Source of the DNA: Leptolinea sp. UBA4782
Lineage (GTDB): Bacteria; Chloroflexota; Anaerolineae; Anaerolineales; Anaerolineaceae
Reading direction: 5' to 3'
DNA length: 60,628 nt
Assembly (NCBI GenBank): GCA_002403095.1
Contig: DHHC01000051.1
Location: 1-60,628, forward strand
In this document: positions 7,076 to 15,872 of the stretch, one piece after another
Layout of the letters: each line of letters starts with the position of its first letter
Position numbering within the stretch: position 1 is the first letter of the stretch
Position numbers and translations under genes: made by a program
The notes under the pieces: generated by a model
Told to the model about the DNA's origin: nothing
The model's input: only the letters and a program-made list of their open reading frames with translations
Database searches by the model: none

Positions 7076-7852
7076 ATGTCTGGACTTGAAATTAAAAACT
7101 TGCATGTCAGTATTGAAGACAAGGAAATCTTGAAGGGTGTTGACCTGACCATTGATAAAGGTGAAGTCCATGCTATCATGGGGCCAAATGGTACAGGGAA
7201 ATCAACTTTAGCGTATGCTTTAATGGGTCATCCAGCCTACACCATAACAGAGGGAGAAGTCCTGCTCAATGGGGAAAACATCCTGGAATTGGAGGCTGAT
7301 GAAAGATCCCGGAAGGGTATTTTCCTTGCTTTCCAGTACCCGGTGGCCATCCCCGGGGTTACTGTAGCAAATTTTTTGCGAACCGCACTCAATGCCCGGC
7401 GTAAAGCAGTAAATCCTGACGACAAGGGGGTATCCTTGGTCGAATTCCGCAAGCTGCTGAAAGAAAAAATGGACCTGTTGAAGATGGACAGCGCTTTTGC
7501 TGGAAGGTATCTCAATGATGGATTTTCCGGCGGTGAGAAAAAAAGGGCTGAAATATTACAAATGGCCACATTGCGGCCGGAGATCGCCATCCTGGATGAA
7601 ACTGACTCGGGTTTAGATATCGATGCTCTGCGGATAGTATCTGAAGGTGTAAATGCCCTACGCGGACCTGACCTGGGTGTTTTATTGATTACCCACTACC
7701 AGAGGATCCTAAACTATATTAAGCCGGATTATGTGCATGTAATGCTGGGCGGCAGGGTAGTTGAATCGGGCGGTCCAGATTTGGCGCTGCATTTGGAAGA
7801 GCATGGGTATGACTGGGTGCGTGAAAAGTACAGCAATGGAGCTGCTGCCTGA
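7076..7852 (+). CDS. sufC: Fe-S assembly ATPase SufC
   Basis: SufC is the ABC-type ATPase of the SufBCD scaffold for building Fe-S clusters. The 258-residue protein has Walker A GPNGTGKST, a Q-loop in FLAFQYPVAIPG, the signature FSGGEKKR and Walker B IAILDETDSGLD followed by a switch His in LLITHY. These Suf-specific variants separate it from importer ATPases. ATG 7076 is chosen because the upstream in-frame codons lie in the promoter. It is the first gene of the suf operon and is followed 23 bases later by sufB. Confidence 0.97.
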   Translation: MSGLEIKNLHVSIEDKEILKGVDLTIDKGEVHAIMGPNGTGKSTLAYALMGHPAYTITEGEVLLNGENILELEADERSRKGIFLAFQYPVAIPGVTVANFLRTALNARRKAVNPDDKGVSLVEFRKLLKEKMDLLKMDSAFAGRYLNDGFSGGEKKRAEILQMATLRPEIAILDETDSGLDIDALRIVSEGVNALRGPDLGVLLITHYQRILNYIKPDYVHVMLGGRVVESGGPDLALHLEEHGYDWVREKYSNGAAA

Positions 7853-7875
7853 ACCGGCAGCACAAGGAGGCTGTA

Positions 7876-9288
7876 ATGAGTAACGGTCAATCGTCCGATT
7901 TCCTTGAGAAGATCAGTGATTATAAATACGGGTTTACCGACCCGGATGTGTCAGTGTTTAAATCGCGAAAAGGGTTGGACCGCGAAGTTGTGCAAATGAT
8001 TTCTGCCATGAAGCATGAACCCGAATGGATGCTTGAATTCAGGTTAAAAGCCCTGGAGCACTTCCGATCCCGCCCGATACCAGGCTGGGGCGCAGACCTC
8101 AGCAAGTTAAATCTGGATGATATTTACTACTACGTGAAACCAGCTGAAGCTGAAAGCAAGAGCTGGGATGATGTTCCCGAGACAATTAAGAATACCTTTG
8201 ATAAGCTGGGTATTCCAGAAGCGGAGCAGAAGTTTTTAGCAGGCGTTGGCGCCCAGTATGAATCAGAAATGGTATACCACAGCATCCAGGAACACCTGGA
8301 GAAGCAAGGTGTAATTTTCCTGAGCATAGAACAGGGGCTGCAGCAACACCCTGATTTATTCAGGGAGTATTTCGGCACCGTCATCCCAATTGAAGATAAT
8401 ACATTCGCTGCTTTGAACAGTGCAGTTTGGTCCGGCGGTTCCTTTGTGTATGTTCCCAAGGGCGTAAAAGTGGATCTGCCGCTGCAGGCTTATTTTCGGC
8501 TAAATGTAGCCAATATCGGGCAGTTTGAGCGGTCTCTTATCATCGCTGATGAAGGCTCACAGGTGCATTATGTTGAAGGCTGCACAGCTCCCCAGTACAC
8601 TACCGATTCGTTCCACAGCGGGGTGATCGAAATCGTGGTAAAGAAAAACGCCCGCGTCCGCTACACAACCATTCAGAACTGGTCAACTAATGTTTACAAC
8701 CTGGTAACACAGAGGGCAAAGGTATTTGAAAACGGCACAATGGAATGGGTAGACTCTAATTTGGGCTCGAAAGTGACGATGAAATACCCGTCCTGTTACT
8801 TGATGGAAAGAGGAGCCCACGGCGAGATCCTTTCAATGGCATTTGCCGGAAATGGCCAGCACCAGGATGCAGGCGGAAAAATGCTCCATTTTGCACCCCA
8901 TACCACCAGCAAGATCACTTCCAAATCGATCAGCAAAGGCAGCGGCAGGGCATCCTACCGCGGGCTGGTGAAAGTGTTTAAAGGTGCTGAGGGTGTCAAA
9001 TCGAATGTAGTTTGCGATGCACTGCTCCTGGATCCGCATTCACGCTCTGACACTTATCCCTATATCGAAATTGATGAAGAGGATGTCACTATCGGTCATG
9101 AAGCATCTGTATCTAAGGTGGGTGAGGAGCAGCTTTTCTACTTGAAATCTCGCGGGATGAGTGAAGAAGAAGCCACAACCATGGTGGTTTCCGGGTTCAT
9201 CGAGCCGCTGGTGAAAGAGCTGCCGATGGAATACGCGGTTGAAATGAACAGGCTGATCCAGCTGCAAATGGCGGGATCGGTAGGATAG
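7876..9288 (+). CDS. sufB: Fe-S cluster scaffold protein SufB
   Basis: A 470-residue SufB, the scaffold subunit that accepts sulfur and iron in SufBCD. It is full length, with the beta-helix core and the conserved VEGCTAPQYTTDSFHSG segment containing the functional cysteine. The C-terminal ends in the family pattern (KSRGMSEEEATTMVVSGFIEP). ATG 7876 has AAGGAGG ten bases upstream. It sits between sufC and sufD in the usual order. Confidence 0.97.
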   Translation: MSNGQSSDFLEKISDYKYGFTDPDVSVFKSRKGLDREVVQMISAMKHEPEWMLEFRLKALEHFRSRPIPGWGADLSKLNLDDIYYYVKPAEAESKSWDDVPETIKNTFDKLGIPEAEQKFLAGVGAQYESEMVYHSIQEHLEKQGVIFLSIEQGLQQHPDLFREYFGTVIPIEDNTFAALNSAVWSGGSFVYVPKGVKVDLPLQAYFRLNVANIGQFERSLIIADEGSQVHYVEGCTAPQYTTDSFHSGVIEIVVKKNARVRYTTIQNWSTNVYNLVTQRAKVFENGTMEWVDSNLGSKVTMKYPSCYLMERGAHGEILSMAFAGNGQHQDAGGKMLHFAPHTTSKITSKSISKGSGRASYRGLVKVFKGAEGVKSNVVCDALLLDPHSRSDTYPYIEIDEEDVTIGHEASVSKVGEEQLFYLKSRGMSEEEATTMVVSGFIEPLVKELPMEYAVEMNRLIQLQMAGSVG

Positions 9289-9304
9289 GAGCAGAAGAAC
9301 TATC

Positions 9305-10660
9305 ATGATAGAGACCCCTACCATAATCACCAGCAGAAGGCGGCCTGCCTCAGTCATTGCCCCGGAATTTACTTTTAGTGAAGATCACATCCCGAATTTT
9401 AGCGATGACAAAGCGATTATTGAATACCGGCAGCAAGCCTGGCAGGCATTTCAAGCACTGCCTATGCCGCTGACTACAGACGAGCCCTGGCGCAGGACAG
9501 ATATCCATACCCTGCAATCGGACCGGTTCCAGCTGGCTGGGTTGAACAGCACAGACGGAAAAGAGAAAGTGCCAGCACAACTTCTCAAGCCACTGGCGGG
9601 AAAATCCCACGGCGGTCAGATTGTACTGAGCGCTTCAGGTGCTGCCAAATCCATCAGTGAGGACCTCGAAAAACAGGGGGTTGTGTTCACTGACCTGAAA
9701 ACCGCAGAGGAAAAACACCCAGGTTTGCTGGCGGAGGTACTGGGTAAGGTAGTATCACCCAATGAAGGAAAATTCGCAGCCCTGGCAGCAGCTTTATCCA
9801 GGACAGGCATCCTTTTGTATGTTCCCAGGCATGTGCAAATCGATACACCGCTTCACAGCCTGTTATGGGGACAGGGTACCGGGCTGGCATACCTGAGCCA
9901 TATCTTGGTTTACCTTGAGGAAGGGGCAAGCGTGACTTATGTGCATGAATCAGCCTCGCCTGAGGCAGAAGCTGGCCAAATCATGCATGCCGGCATAGTT
10001 GAGCTTTTTGTCGGCCGTGAAGCTCATCTGGGTTTTGTCGAGTTACAGTCTTGGGGTCAAAATGTCTGGAATTTCAGCCACGAGCGGGCCAGGATTGAAC
10101 AGGATGGATCCATTGATTGGATATTTGGGGCGATCGGCAGCCGGCTGACCAAGAACTTTTCTGAGCTTTCACTTGCCGGCAGGGGAGCAGTGGGCAAGAT
10201 GTCGGGGTTCTACTTTACCAACAACCAGCAGCATCTTGACCATGATACGCAGCAGAACCACCTGGCTCCGCATACCACCAGCGACTTGCTTTTTAAGGGA
10301 GCCTTACTGGATGAAAGCCGTTCCGTTTGGCAGGGAATGATCTATGTTGCCCCTGATGCAGTAAAAACCGACGGGTACCAGGCTAACAGGAATATCGTGC
10401 TCAGCCGGAATGCCCGGGCTGATTCTATTCCGGGTTTGGAAATCCTGGCGGATGATGTGCGCTGTACTCACGGCGCTACCGTTGGAAAAATAGATCCTGA
10501 ACTGGTTTTCTACCTTGTCAGCCGCGGCATTCCTGAAAAAGAAGCCGAGAAACTTGTGGTTCAGGGATTCTTCGATCCAATTATGCAGCGTATTCCATTT
10601 GAAGGCGTGCGCGACCGTTTTCAGGCTGCCATCACAAAAAAGATGAAAACGATAATATGA
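9305..10660 (+). CDS. sufD: Fe-S cluster assembly protein SufD
   Basis: A 451-residue SufD, partner of SufB in the SufBC2D complex. It shares the beta-helix fold and the C-terminal motif with SufB (SRGIPEKEAEKLVVQGFFDPI), and retains the conserved HDTQQNHLAPHTTSDLLFKG region with the histidine typical of SufD. The start at ATG 9305 lies 16 bases after sufB, with GGAGCAGAAG upstream. It stops with TGA. Confidence 0.95.
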   Translation: MIETPTIITSRRRPASVIAPEFTFSEDHIPNFSDDKAIIEYRQQAWQAFQALPMPLTTDEPWRRTDIHTLQSDRFQLAGLNSTDGKEKVPAQLLKPLAGKSHGGQIVLSASGAAKSISEDLEKQGVVFTDLKTAEEKHPGLLAEVLGKVVSPNEGKFAALAAALSRTGILLYVPRHVQIDTPLHSLLWGQGTGLAYLSHILVYLEEGASVTYVHESASPEAEAGQIMHAGIVELFVGREAHLGFVELQSWGQNVWNFSHERARIEQDGSIDWIFGAIGSRLTKNFSELSLAGRGAVGKMSGFYFTNNQQHLDHDTQQNHLAPHTTSDLLFKGALLDESRSVWQGMIYVAPDAVKTDGYQANRNIVLSRNARADSIPGLEILADDVRCTHGATVGKIDPELVFYLVSRGIPEKEAEKLVVQGFFDPIMQRIPFEGVRDRFQAAITKKMKTII

Positions 10661-10704
10661 TATACTGATTTGATTAAATCTTTATGGGGAAGGAAATGGC
10701 ATCC

Positions 10705-10989
10705 ATGTCCTTTATGAAAGCACCAGATCCCGGGATTATTTTTGATGTTGGTGATACTGTAGAAGTTTATTGTGACCACGAGAAAGAAGGCGAGCGCATA
10801 CGCGGCTGGCTGAAAGGCATTGTGGTGCAGGTAGACCCGAAAATGGTGGCTGTTCAGTTCAGGACAAATGTGTTTTTGACTGATGGCTGGATGGTGCCAG
10901 ACCATATCCTCTGGTATCCGGTCAATTCCCAGCACATCCGCTTTCCCCAAAAAAGAACCGGTAAGAAGGATCTACCCAAAGCAGCTTAA
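10705..10989 (+). CDS. Small conserved-looking protein inside the suf operon, function unknown
   Basis: A protein of about 94 residues that I do not recognise. It begins with a short tail, then has a beta-rich region (GIIFDVGDTVEVYCDHE, WLKGIVVQVDPKMVAVQF) that looks like a small SH3-like or KOW-like barrel, and ends in a basic tail (FPQKRTGKKD). It has one cysteine and no CxxC pair, so it is unlikely to hold a cluster alone. Three in-frame ATGs exist (10684, 10696, 10705). The last is preferred because GGGGAAGGA (10686-10694) is then about ten bases upstream. It lies between sufD and sufS with short gaps, so it is co-transcribed and may assist Fe-S assembly; this is inference. Confidence 0.72.
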   Translation: MSFMKAPDPGIIFDVGDTVEVYCDHEKEGERIRGWLKGIVVQVDPKMVAVQFRTNVFLTDGWMVPDHILWYPVNSQHIRFPQKRTGKKDLPKAA

Positions 10990-11003
10990 ACCACAGGCAG
11001 GTA

Positions 11004-12224
11004 GTGAAAGTGAAATCCTATCGGGCTGATTTTCCTATTTTGATGCGAGATGTTAAACCAGGGTTACCCCTGGTTTATCTTGATTCAGCTGCGACCTCGC
11101 AAAAACCTGAGGTTGTGATTACGGCCATGGATAATTATTACCGCAGCATGAATGCAAACATTCACCGCGGCGTGCACACCCTGGCTGAAGAAGCAACTGC
11201 AGCTTACGAAAGCGCGCGGGCGAAAATTAGCAGGTTCATCGATGCCGGGTCCACGCGTGAGGTCATATTTACTCGCAACACGACCGAATCGATCAACCTG
11301 GTGGCTTATTCATGGGGCAGGAAATTCCTGAAAGATGGCGATGTAGTTATCCTGACAGAGATGGAACACCACGCCAATCTTGTTCCCTGGCAGATCCTGG
11401 CATCGGAAAAGAACATCAAGCTGGAGTTTATCCCTGTTAGCGATGATGGACTATTGGACCTGGCTGCATACAAGGATTTATTAAAACTCGAACCAAAGCT
11501 GGTCTCATTCACCCATATGTCGAATGTTTTGGGGACCATTAACCCGGCAAAAGAGATCATTGATTTAGCTCACCTGGCAGGTGCATTAACCCTGGTAGAT
11601 GCTGCCCAATCAGTGCCGCATTTTCCCGTCTCAGTTAAGGATCTCGATGCTGATTTCCTGGCATTTTCTGCCCATAAAATGTGCGGACCGACCGCAATCG
11701 GAGTCCTGTACGGCAAAGAAAACCTGCTCACCGCTATGCCTCCCTTCATGGGCGGGGGTGACATGATTCGCAAGGTTGCGCTGCGGTCCTTCTCTCCCAA
11801 CGAACTTCCTTACAAGTTTGAAGCTGGTACACCAGCCATAGCCGAAGTGATTGGATTCGGAGCTGCCGTGGATTACCTTTCTGGCATAGGAATGGAAAAT
11901 GTCCAGGCGGTCGAAGAAGAGCTGATTACTTATGCCATGGAGCAGGTGAGACAATTCCCGCAGATCAGTCTTCTTGGACCTGATGCAGGATCAAAGGGCG
12001 GGGTCCTTTCAATGGTTATGGATATTGCCCATCCTCACGACGTTGCACAGATACTGGACCAGCATGGGATTGCCGTTCGGGCCGGGCATCACTGCGCTAT
12101 GCCGCTCCATACCCGCTTCCAGGTTCCTGCCAGCACGCGTGCCAGTTTTTACCTGTACAACACACCAGAAGAAGTAGATAAGCTAATGGCTGGACTGGCG
12201 CATGTTATTAAACTATTCTCATGA
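11004..12224 (+). CDS. sufS: Cysteine desulfurase SufS
   Basis: A group II PLP-dependent cysteine desulfurase of 406 residues, which removes sulfur from cysteine as a persulfide and passes it to SufU. The PLP lysine is in FSAHKMCGP and the active-site cysteine in RAGHHCAMP, which is typical of SufS rather than IscS. The N-terminal YLDSAATSQKP motif is also characteristic. The start is GTG at 11004, or GTG at 11010, which is better spaced from AGG at 10999-11001. It lies directly upstream of sufU. Confidence 0.96.
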   Translation: MKVKSYRADFPILMRDVKPGLPLVYLDSAATSQKPEVVITAMDNYYRSMNANIHRGVHTLAEEATAAYESARAKISRFIDAGSTREVIFTRNTTESINLVAYSWGRKFLKDGDVVILTEMEHHANLVPWQILASEKNIKLEFIPVSDDGLLDLAAYKDLLKLEPKLVSFTHMSNVLGTINPAKEIIDLAHLAGALTLVDAAQSVPHFPVSVKDLDADFLAFSAHKMCGPTAIGVLYGKENLLTAMPPFMGGGDMIRKVALRSFSPNELPYKFEAGTPAIAEVIGFGAAVDYLSGIGMENVQAVEEELITYAMEQVRQFPQISLLGPDAGSKGGVLSMVMDIAHPHDVAQILDQHGIAVRAGHHCAMPLHTRFQVPASTRASFYLYNTPEEVDKLMAGLAHVIKLFS

Positions 12225-12233
12225 GTTGACCGA

Positions 12234-12632
12234 ATGGATGACCTTTACCGCGAAATAATCATCGAACGTTATAAAGATCCGCAGTTTAAGAAAGAACTGG
12301 ACCCTCATGATATCAGTTTTGAGGATGAAAATCCCCTTTGCGGAGACCAGCTGCGTGTAGATTTACGGGTTGATGAGACCGGCATGATCACTGATGCGGG
12401 TTTCAGCGGGCATGGATGCGCCATCAGTCAGGCATCGGCTGACCTTTTGATGGAATCCATCATTGGGAAAAATATTGAAGAAGTGAAAAAGATGACCAAA
12501 CAGGACATTCTTGACCTGCTGGGGATCGAACTGGGACCGGTACGTTTGAAATGTGCGTTGCTATCGCTAAAGGTGGTGAAAGCCGGGGTGTATGGCCTGG
12601 GCGAAGCATCTGACGCACTGGTGGAGGATTAA
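12234..12632 (+). CDS. sufU: Sulfur acceptor/transfer protein SufU
   Basis: A 132-residue IscU/NifU-fold protein of the SufU type, a zinc-dependent sulfurtransferase that takes persulfide sulfur from SufS in Gram-positives and relatives. The three metal-binding cysteines are in NPLCGDQ, GHGCAIS and VRLKCALL, and the conserved acidic ligand is in the same CGDQ loop. The insertion between the second and third cysteines fits SufU. It starts nine bases after sufS. Confidence 0.95.
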   Translation: MDDLYREIIIERYKDPQFKKELDPHDISFEDENPLCGDQLRVDLRVDETGMITDAGFSGHGCAISQASADLLMESIIGKNIEEVKKMTKQDILDLLGIELGPVRLKCALLSLKVVKAGVYGLGEASDALVED

Positions 12633-12633
12633 G

Positions 12634-12963
12634 ATGGAAGTGGAAAATGAGATCAAATATTTTCCAGTAGCCGGGGAGGATGAGATTGCCCCGGGTGAGC
12701 GCATCTTTGTCGATATTAATAATGATCCGGTTGTAATCTTCAGGGTGGGGGATGTTTTTTATGCCATTAAAGATATGTGCACCCATGATCGTGGCCCGCT
12801 GGGCGATGGTGATCTTGACGGATTTGAGGTGGTATGCCCCAGGCATGGCGCCAGGTTCGACATCCGCACTGGAAAAGCAACGCGCCTGCCTGCCGTACGC
12901 GATACAGTGATGTACCCTGTAAGGGTTAATGACGGTCAGGTAGAAATAGGCTTGGCTGAATAA
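12634..12963 (+). CDS. Rieske-type [2Fe-2S] ferredoxin (NirD/BphA3-like)
   Basis: A 109-residue Rieske ferredoxin. The two ligand pairs are CTHDRGPLGDG and CPRHGARFD (CxH and CxxH), giving His2Cys2 coordination of a [2Fe-2S] cluster. The start ATG 12634 has GGAGG inside the sufU end and is one base past the sufU stop, so translation is coupled. Last gene of the suf operon before a terminator. Similar small Rieske proteins are often found at the end of SUF operons; a specific electron partner is not evident. Confidence 0.93.
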   Translation: MEVENEIKYFPVAGEDEIAPGERIFVDINNDPVVIFRVGDVFYAIKDMCTHDRGPLGDGDLDGFEVVCPRHGARFDIRTGKATRLPAVRDTVMYPVRVNDGQVEIGLAE

Positions 12964-12977
12964 GAACTAGAGGAAAG

Positions 12978-13008
12978 AAAAATGGCAGATAATGCTTCTG
13001 CCATTTTT
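12978..13008. terminator. Bidirectional terminator between the suf operon and the serpin gene
   Basis: An 11-bp perfect stem (12978-12988 with 12998-13008) and a 9-base loop. The arms are A-rich and T-rich at the ends, so it can serve both converging transcripts. Confidence 0.9.
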
Positions 13009-13012
13009 TGTT

Positions 13013-14296
13013 TTAAGACGCAGGATTTATGACCCTGCCCAAGAAGAGGACAGAACCCGTTTTGTTATCTACAATCATAAAAATAAACGGTTGATCAATG
13101 TTTACTTTGAGGGGCTCGTCGATCGGCATCGACTCAATTCCAACAACCACTGCAGTAGCTGCAGCTGCCTCGGTTCCTGTCTCATCCACTTCGATAAATG
13201 CCTTATGCTGGACAGCCGAAATATAAAGGTCATGCGTACCGTCCATTCCTGAGAAATCAGCAATGCCAGGAATAAAGGCATCTTTCATTCCCATCGCATT
13301 CAGATGATCAGCAAGGCCAATAGAAGATTCGATCTTGAATTTTGGCATGCTCAGGTCAAGCTGTGCAAAGGAAATGGAGCTAACCAGGTTTTGGACATCC
13401 AACCCGCTCATGGCTTTTTCCACCTGGGTAAAGTTGTTTTCATCGGGAAGAATGATAAGCATGGAAAGCTTGTTTCCCTCGTAGGGCAAGGAAATCAACT
13501 GGTAGCCATCTTGACTGGCATAACCGAAAGTCTCGGTTTGGCGCATCATCGGTACCTGGACATCCTCGCCGTTCAGCAATGTGAAAACCCCGTTTTGCGT
13601 CATACCCGGTTCAAACTGGTGCAGCCAGCTTGCTTTAAAGTAGATGGCATTGGTTAACACCAGCCGGGTCAGTTCAGTGATGGAATTTTCAGGTAACAAA
13701 TCCTGAATGCGGTCATTGGTCTGGTCGCTTACCCACTGGTTGATCTCCTTGCGAGAGGCATCTGGCTGCAGGATGAAGTCAGCCAGGCGCAGTCCGGCTC
13801 CGTAATTCTTAGCCAGCAAATCCAGGTAACCGGGCAGGAAGGTATAGGTCTTCTCTCCCCAGATCGAATTGACGATGTTCAATTCAAAATCTTTTTTGCC
13901 TTCTTCGTAATCATTGTTTTCACGGTTGTTCAATTCCAGCTGTAAGGCATTAATGGCCGGGTGCAGGTCTTCAACCGGCAGCGAGAAACGCAATACATCA
14001 TTCATTTGCTGCAGGGTGTTATCCTTTGCACCAGCTTGAGCCATTGCCAGGGCAACCGAAATACTGTATGGAGAGAAAATGAGGTTTTCATTACCCTGTT
14101 TGACGGCTTGAAACAAATTGATCCCAAAGCTGGTGTTACCCCGCACCAGTTTTTCCAGGTTGCCTGATGGGACAGCAGGTTCCATATCGCGCGGGATTGA
14201 AGATGAGATTTCTGGGGATGAATTGCCGTTCCCGCCTTGCGGGGTACAGGCAGAGACCAGCATGACCAGCAACACAAACAAGGTGACTTTTTTCAT
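13013..14296 (-). CDS. Serpin-family protease inhibitor, predicted lipoprotein
   Basis: A 427-residue serpin. The N-terminus is a lipoprotein signal (MKKVTLFVLLVMLVSAC), so the mature protein is probably anchored outside the membrane through Cys17. Family marks are NSIWGEKTY, LTNAIYFKASW, the DLYISAVQHKAFIEVDE strand and the C-terminal FIFMIVDNKTGSVLFLGR. The reactive-centre hinge is EVDETGTEAAAATA: a small residue at P14 and four alanines at P12-P9, the pattern of inhibitory serpins that insert their loop. Counting from the hinge, P1-P1' falls at Glu-Ser in GIESMP, give or take one residue. The ATG has GAGG upstream. The target protease is unknown. Confidence 0.93.
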   Translation of the reverse strand: MKKVTLFVLLVMLVSACTPQGGNGNSSPEISSSIPRDMEPAVPSGNLEKLVRGNTSFGINLFQAVKQGNENLIFSPYSISVALAMAQAGAKDNTLQQMNDVLRFSLPVEDLHPAINALQLELNNRENNDYEEGKKDFELNIVNSIWGEKTYTFLPGYLDLLAKNYGAGLRLADFILQPDASRKEINQWVSDQTNDRIQDLLPENSITELTRLVLTNAIYFKASWLHQFEPGMTQNGVFTLLNGEDVQVPMMRQTETFGYASQDGYQLISLPYEGNKLSMLIILPDENNFTQVEKAMSGLDVQNLVSSISFAQLDLSMPKFKIESSIGLADHLNAMGMKDAFIPGIADFSGMDGTHDLYISAVQHKAFIEVDETGTEAAAATAVVVGIESMPIDEPLKVNIDQPFIFMIVDNKTGSVLFLGRVINPAS

Positions 14297-14354
14297 TATT
14301 GCCTCACTATTCTCCCTTAAGACGATCCAATCATGTGAAAGGTTCCAGTATGAA

Positions 14355-14379
14355 AACTGCCCGGGTGTACCGGGCAGTT
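14355..14379 (-). terminator. Hairpin downstream of the LmbE-like gene
   Basis: A perfect 10-bp GC-rich stem (14355-14364 with 14370-14379) and 5-base loop. On the minus strand it is followed by TTTTCAT, so it is a moderate terminator 17 bases beyond the deacetylase stop. Confidence 0.65.
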
Positions 14380-14395
14380 GTTCTTGAAGGATAAA

Positions 14396-15043
14396 TCAGC
14401 AGCACCCAAATTGGGCGACAATCCGGAGGATATCGAACCCTTCGGCGTACTGGCGCTCCGCCAGGGCTCCATGCCGGATCATAGTTGCACGCGTGATCTG
14501 GGGGTCAAAATAGTATTTACTGTCGTAAGTCTTGTATTCTGCCAGTGCCTGGATTTTCTTCTCCACATCCTCTGCGGTGACATCTACCAGGAAGTTCGGG
14601 AAGAAGCCGTAACTGGACCGAAGTACATCAAAACCCAGCACTGTGGTGCCCCTGAAAGCGCGCAAGGTCTCTTCGGTTGTGGTAGCATGGTCCTGGTGAA
14701 TGTCAGCCCGGGTATGAGTGAAAACGATCTCCGGGTGAAATGAGCTGTTTAAACTGATCAAGTATTCCAAAATTTCCTGGCGGGAATGTGGAAAGCGGCG
14801 GGTCTCAAATCCACCAACAATGACATGATCCTCCGGTACTCCCAGTACAGCCATGCTTCGGCGGTGTTCTGCAGCCACGTTCACCAGGTCAGGGTTCTTT
14901 TTATTGTCTGACAGGGTCACACACAGCACTTCCGTGGCGCCGGCAACATGGGCAATGAGCGCTCCTGCGCCCAGTTCTATATCGTCAGGGTGGGCACCAA
15001 TGAAGCAGATCTTTTTCCCAAAAAAAGTCATGTCATGGTTCAT
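14396..15043 (-). CDS. LmbE/PIG-L family zinc deacetylase
   Basis: A 215-residue PIG-L/LmbE deacetylase, a family that removes N-acetyl groups from sugars, including MshB, BshB and chitobiose-type enzymes. The zinc motif AHPDDIELG is at residues 17-25, and the second metal histidine is in TRADIHQDHATT. The ATG at 15043 has AGAGG upstream. It follows the methyltransferase gene by eight bases, suggesting co-transcription. The substrate cannot be told. Bacillithiol synthesis would need BshA and BshC, which are not here. Confidence 0.9.
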   Translation of the reverse strand: MNHDMTFFGKKICFIGAHPDDIELGAGALIAHVAGATEVLCVTLSDNKKNPDLVNVAAEHRRSMAVLGVPEDHVIVGGFETRRFPHSRQEILEYLISLNSSFHPEIVFTHTRADIHQDHATTTEETLRAFRGTTVLGFDVLRSSYGFFPNFLVDVTAEDVEKKIQALAEYKTYDSKYYFDPQITRATMIRHGALAERQYAEGFDILRIVAQFGCC

Positions 15044-15051
15044 GCTGTCCT

Positions 15052-15852
15052 CTATTTAGTAGCCAGGAATCCGCCAACCACTTTGGTCATCACCAGTTTA
15101 CCTTCTTTTTCGATCCGCCTGGCTGCCACCTTTTCGATCTCACGCATCAGGTTTTCAAAATCATCTTTGCCTTCGAAAAGGCTGGTCCAAATTTTGCGGT
15201 CCTCGGAAAGAGAAGCCCGGGTGTATGCCACAAAAGGTTCAGCACTTTCAAAGGTCAGCGGGTTTTCAAAAATGTGCACCTCAGCACTTGAGAACAAGCT
15301 GCGTATTACCGGCAGGAATTCGCTTTCAAAGCGGCTGCTGCCCGGCATGGGCGGAATGGGTTTATTGGTTGCTTCACGGATCACATCATAGAAGAGCTGC
15401 TTGTTCTGCGGCATTGGACCGGTTGTAAATAATCTTCCACCCGGTTTAAGTACCCGGTGCATTTCGGAAATGGTGAATGGAACATCCTCTGCATAATAAA
15501 TGGCAAAACAGCATGATGTGAAATCAAACAGGTTGTCTTCAAACGGGAATTGCTTGTTGAAATTCAAAGTGATAAAGGGAATACTGGTGCCGCGTTTTTC
15601 ATTTTCACCGCGTGCCTGGGCAAGCAAATCATCGGATACATCACCACCGGTGATGTCAGCATTGCCTTTAAGATAGTCATGATAAGAAAAACATTGCTTT
15701 CCTGCTCCGCAACCTACATCCAGGATCTTGCTTCCGGGCTGCAGTTTAATCAGGTCGAGCATCCAGGCATCGATATCCTTGCCGCCAAACTTGTTATGGA
15801 TGTCAATGCGGACTGCCAGATCTGAGGTGGTTTCCTGGTAATTGATTTTCAT
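15052..15852 (-). CDS. Class I SAM-dependent methyltransferase
   Basis: A protein of about 266 residues with a Rossmann-type SAM-binding fold. Motif I is KILDVGCGAGKQCFSY, followed by an acidic residue in ITGGDVSDD, then FDFTSCCFAIYYAEDVP and HRVLKPGGRLFTTGP. This is the UbiE/methyltransf_11 class. The start is ATG 15852, which has CAGGAG six bases upstream; nine more in-frame codons upstream have no ribosome-binding site. It is coupled to the LmbE-like deacetylase downstream, and hypE lies 20 bases upstream. The acceptor is unknown. Confidence 0.88.
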   Translation of the reverse strand: MKINYQETTSDLAVRIDIHNKFGGKDIDAWMLDLIKLQPGSKILDVGCGAGKQCFSYHDYLKGNADITGGDVSDDLLAQARGENEKRGTSIPFITLNFNKQFPFEDNLFDFTSCCFAIYYAEDVPFTISEMHRVLKPGGRLFTTGPMPQNKQLFYDVIREATNKPIPPMPGSSRFESEFLPVIRSLFSSAEVHIFENPLTFESAEPFVAYTRASLSEDRKIWTSLFEGKDDFENLMREIEKVAARRIEKEGKLVMTKVVGGFLATK

Positions 15853-15872
15853 GTATTCTCCTGAATGATAAA

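Noticed and set aside
14396..15852. Bacillithiol biosynthesis genes
   Set aside because: The LmbE family is broad, and no BshA or BshC gene is nearby.
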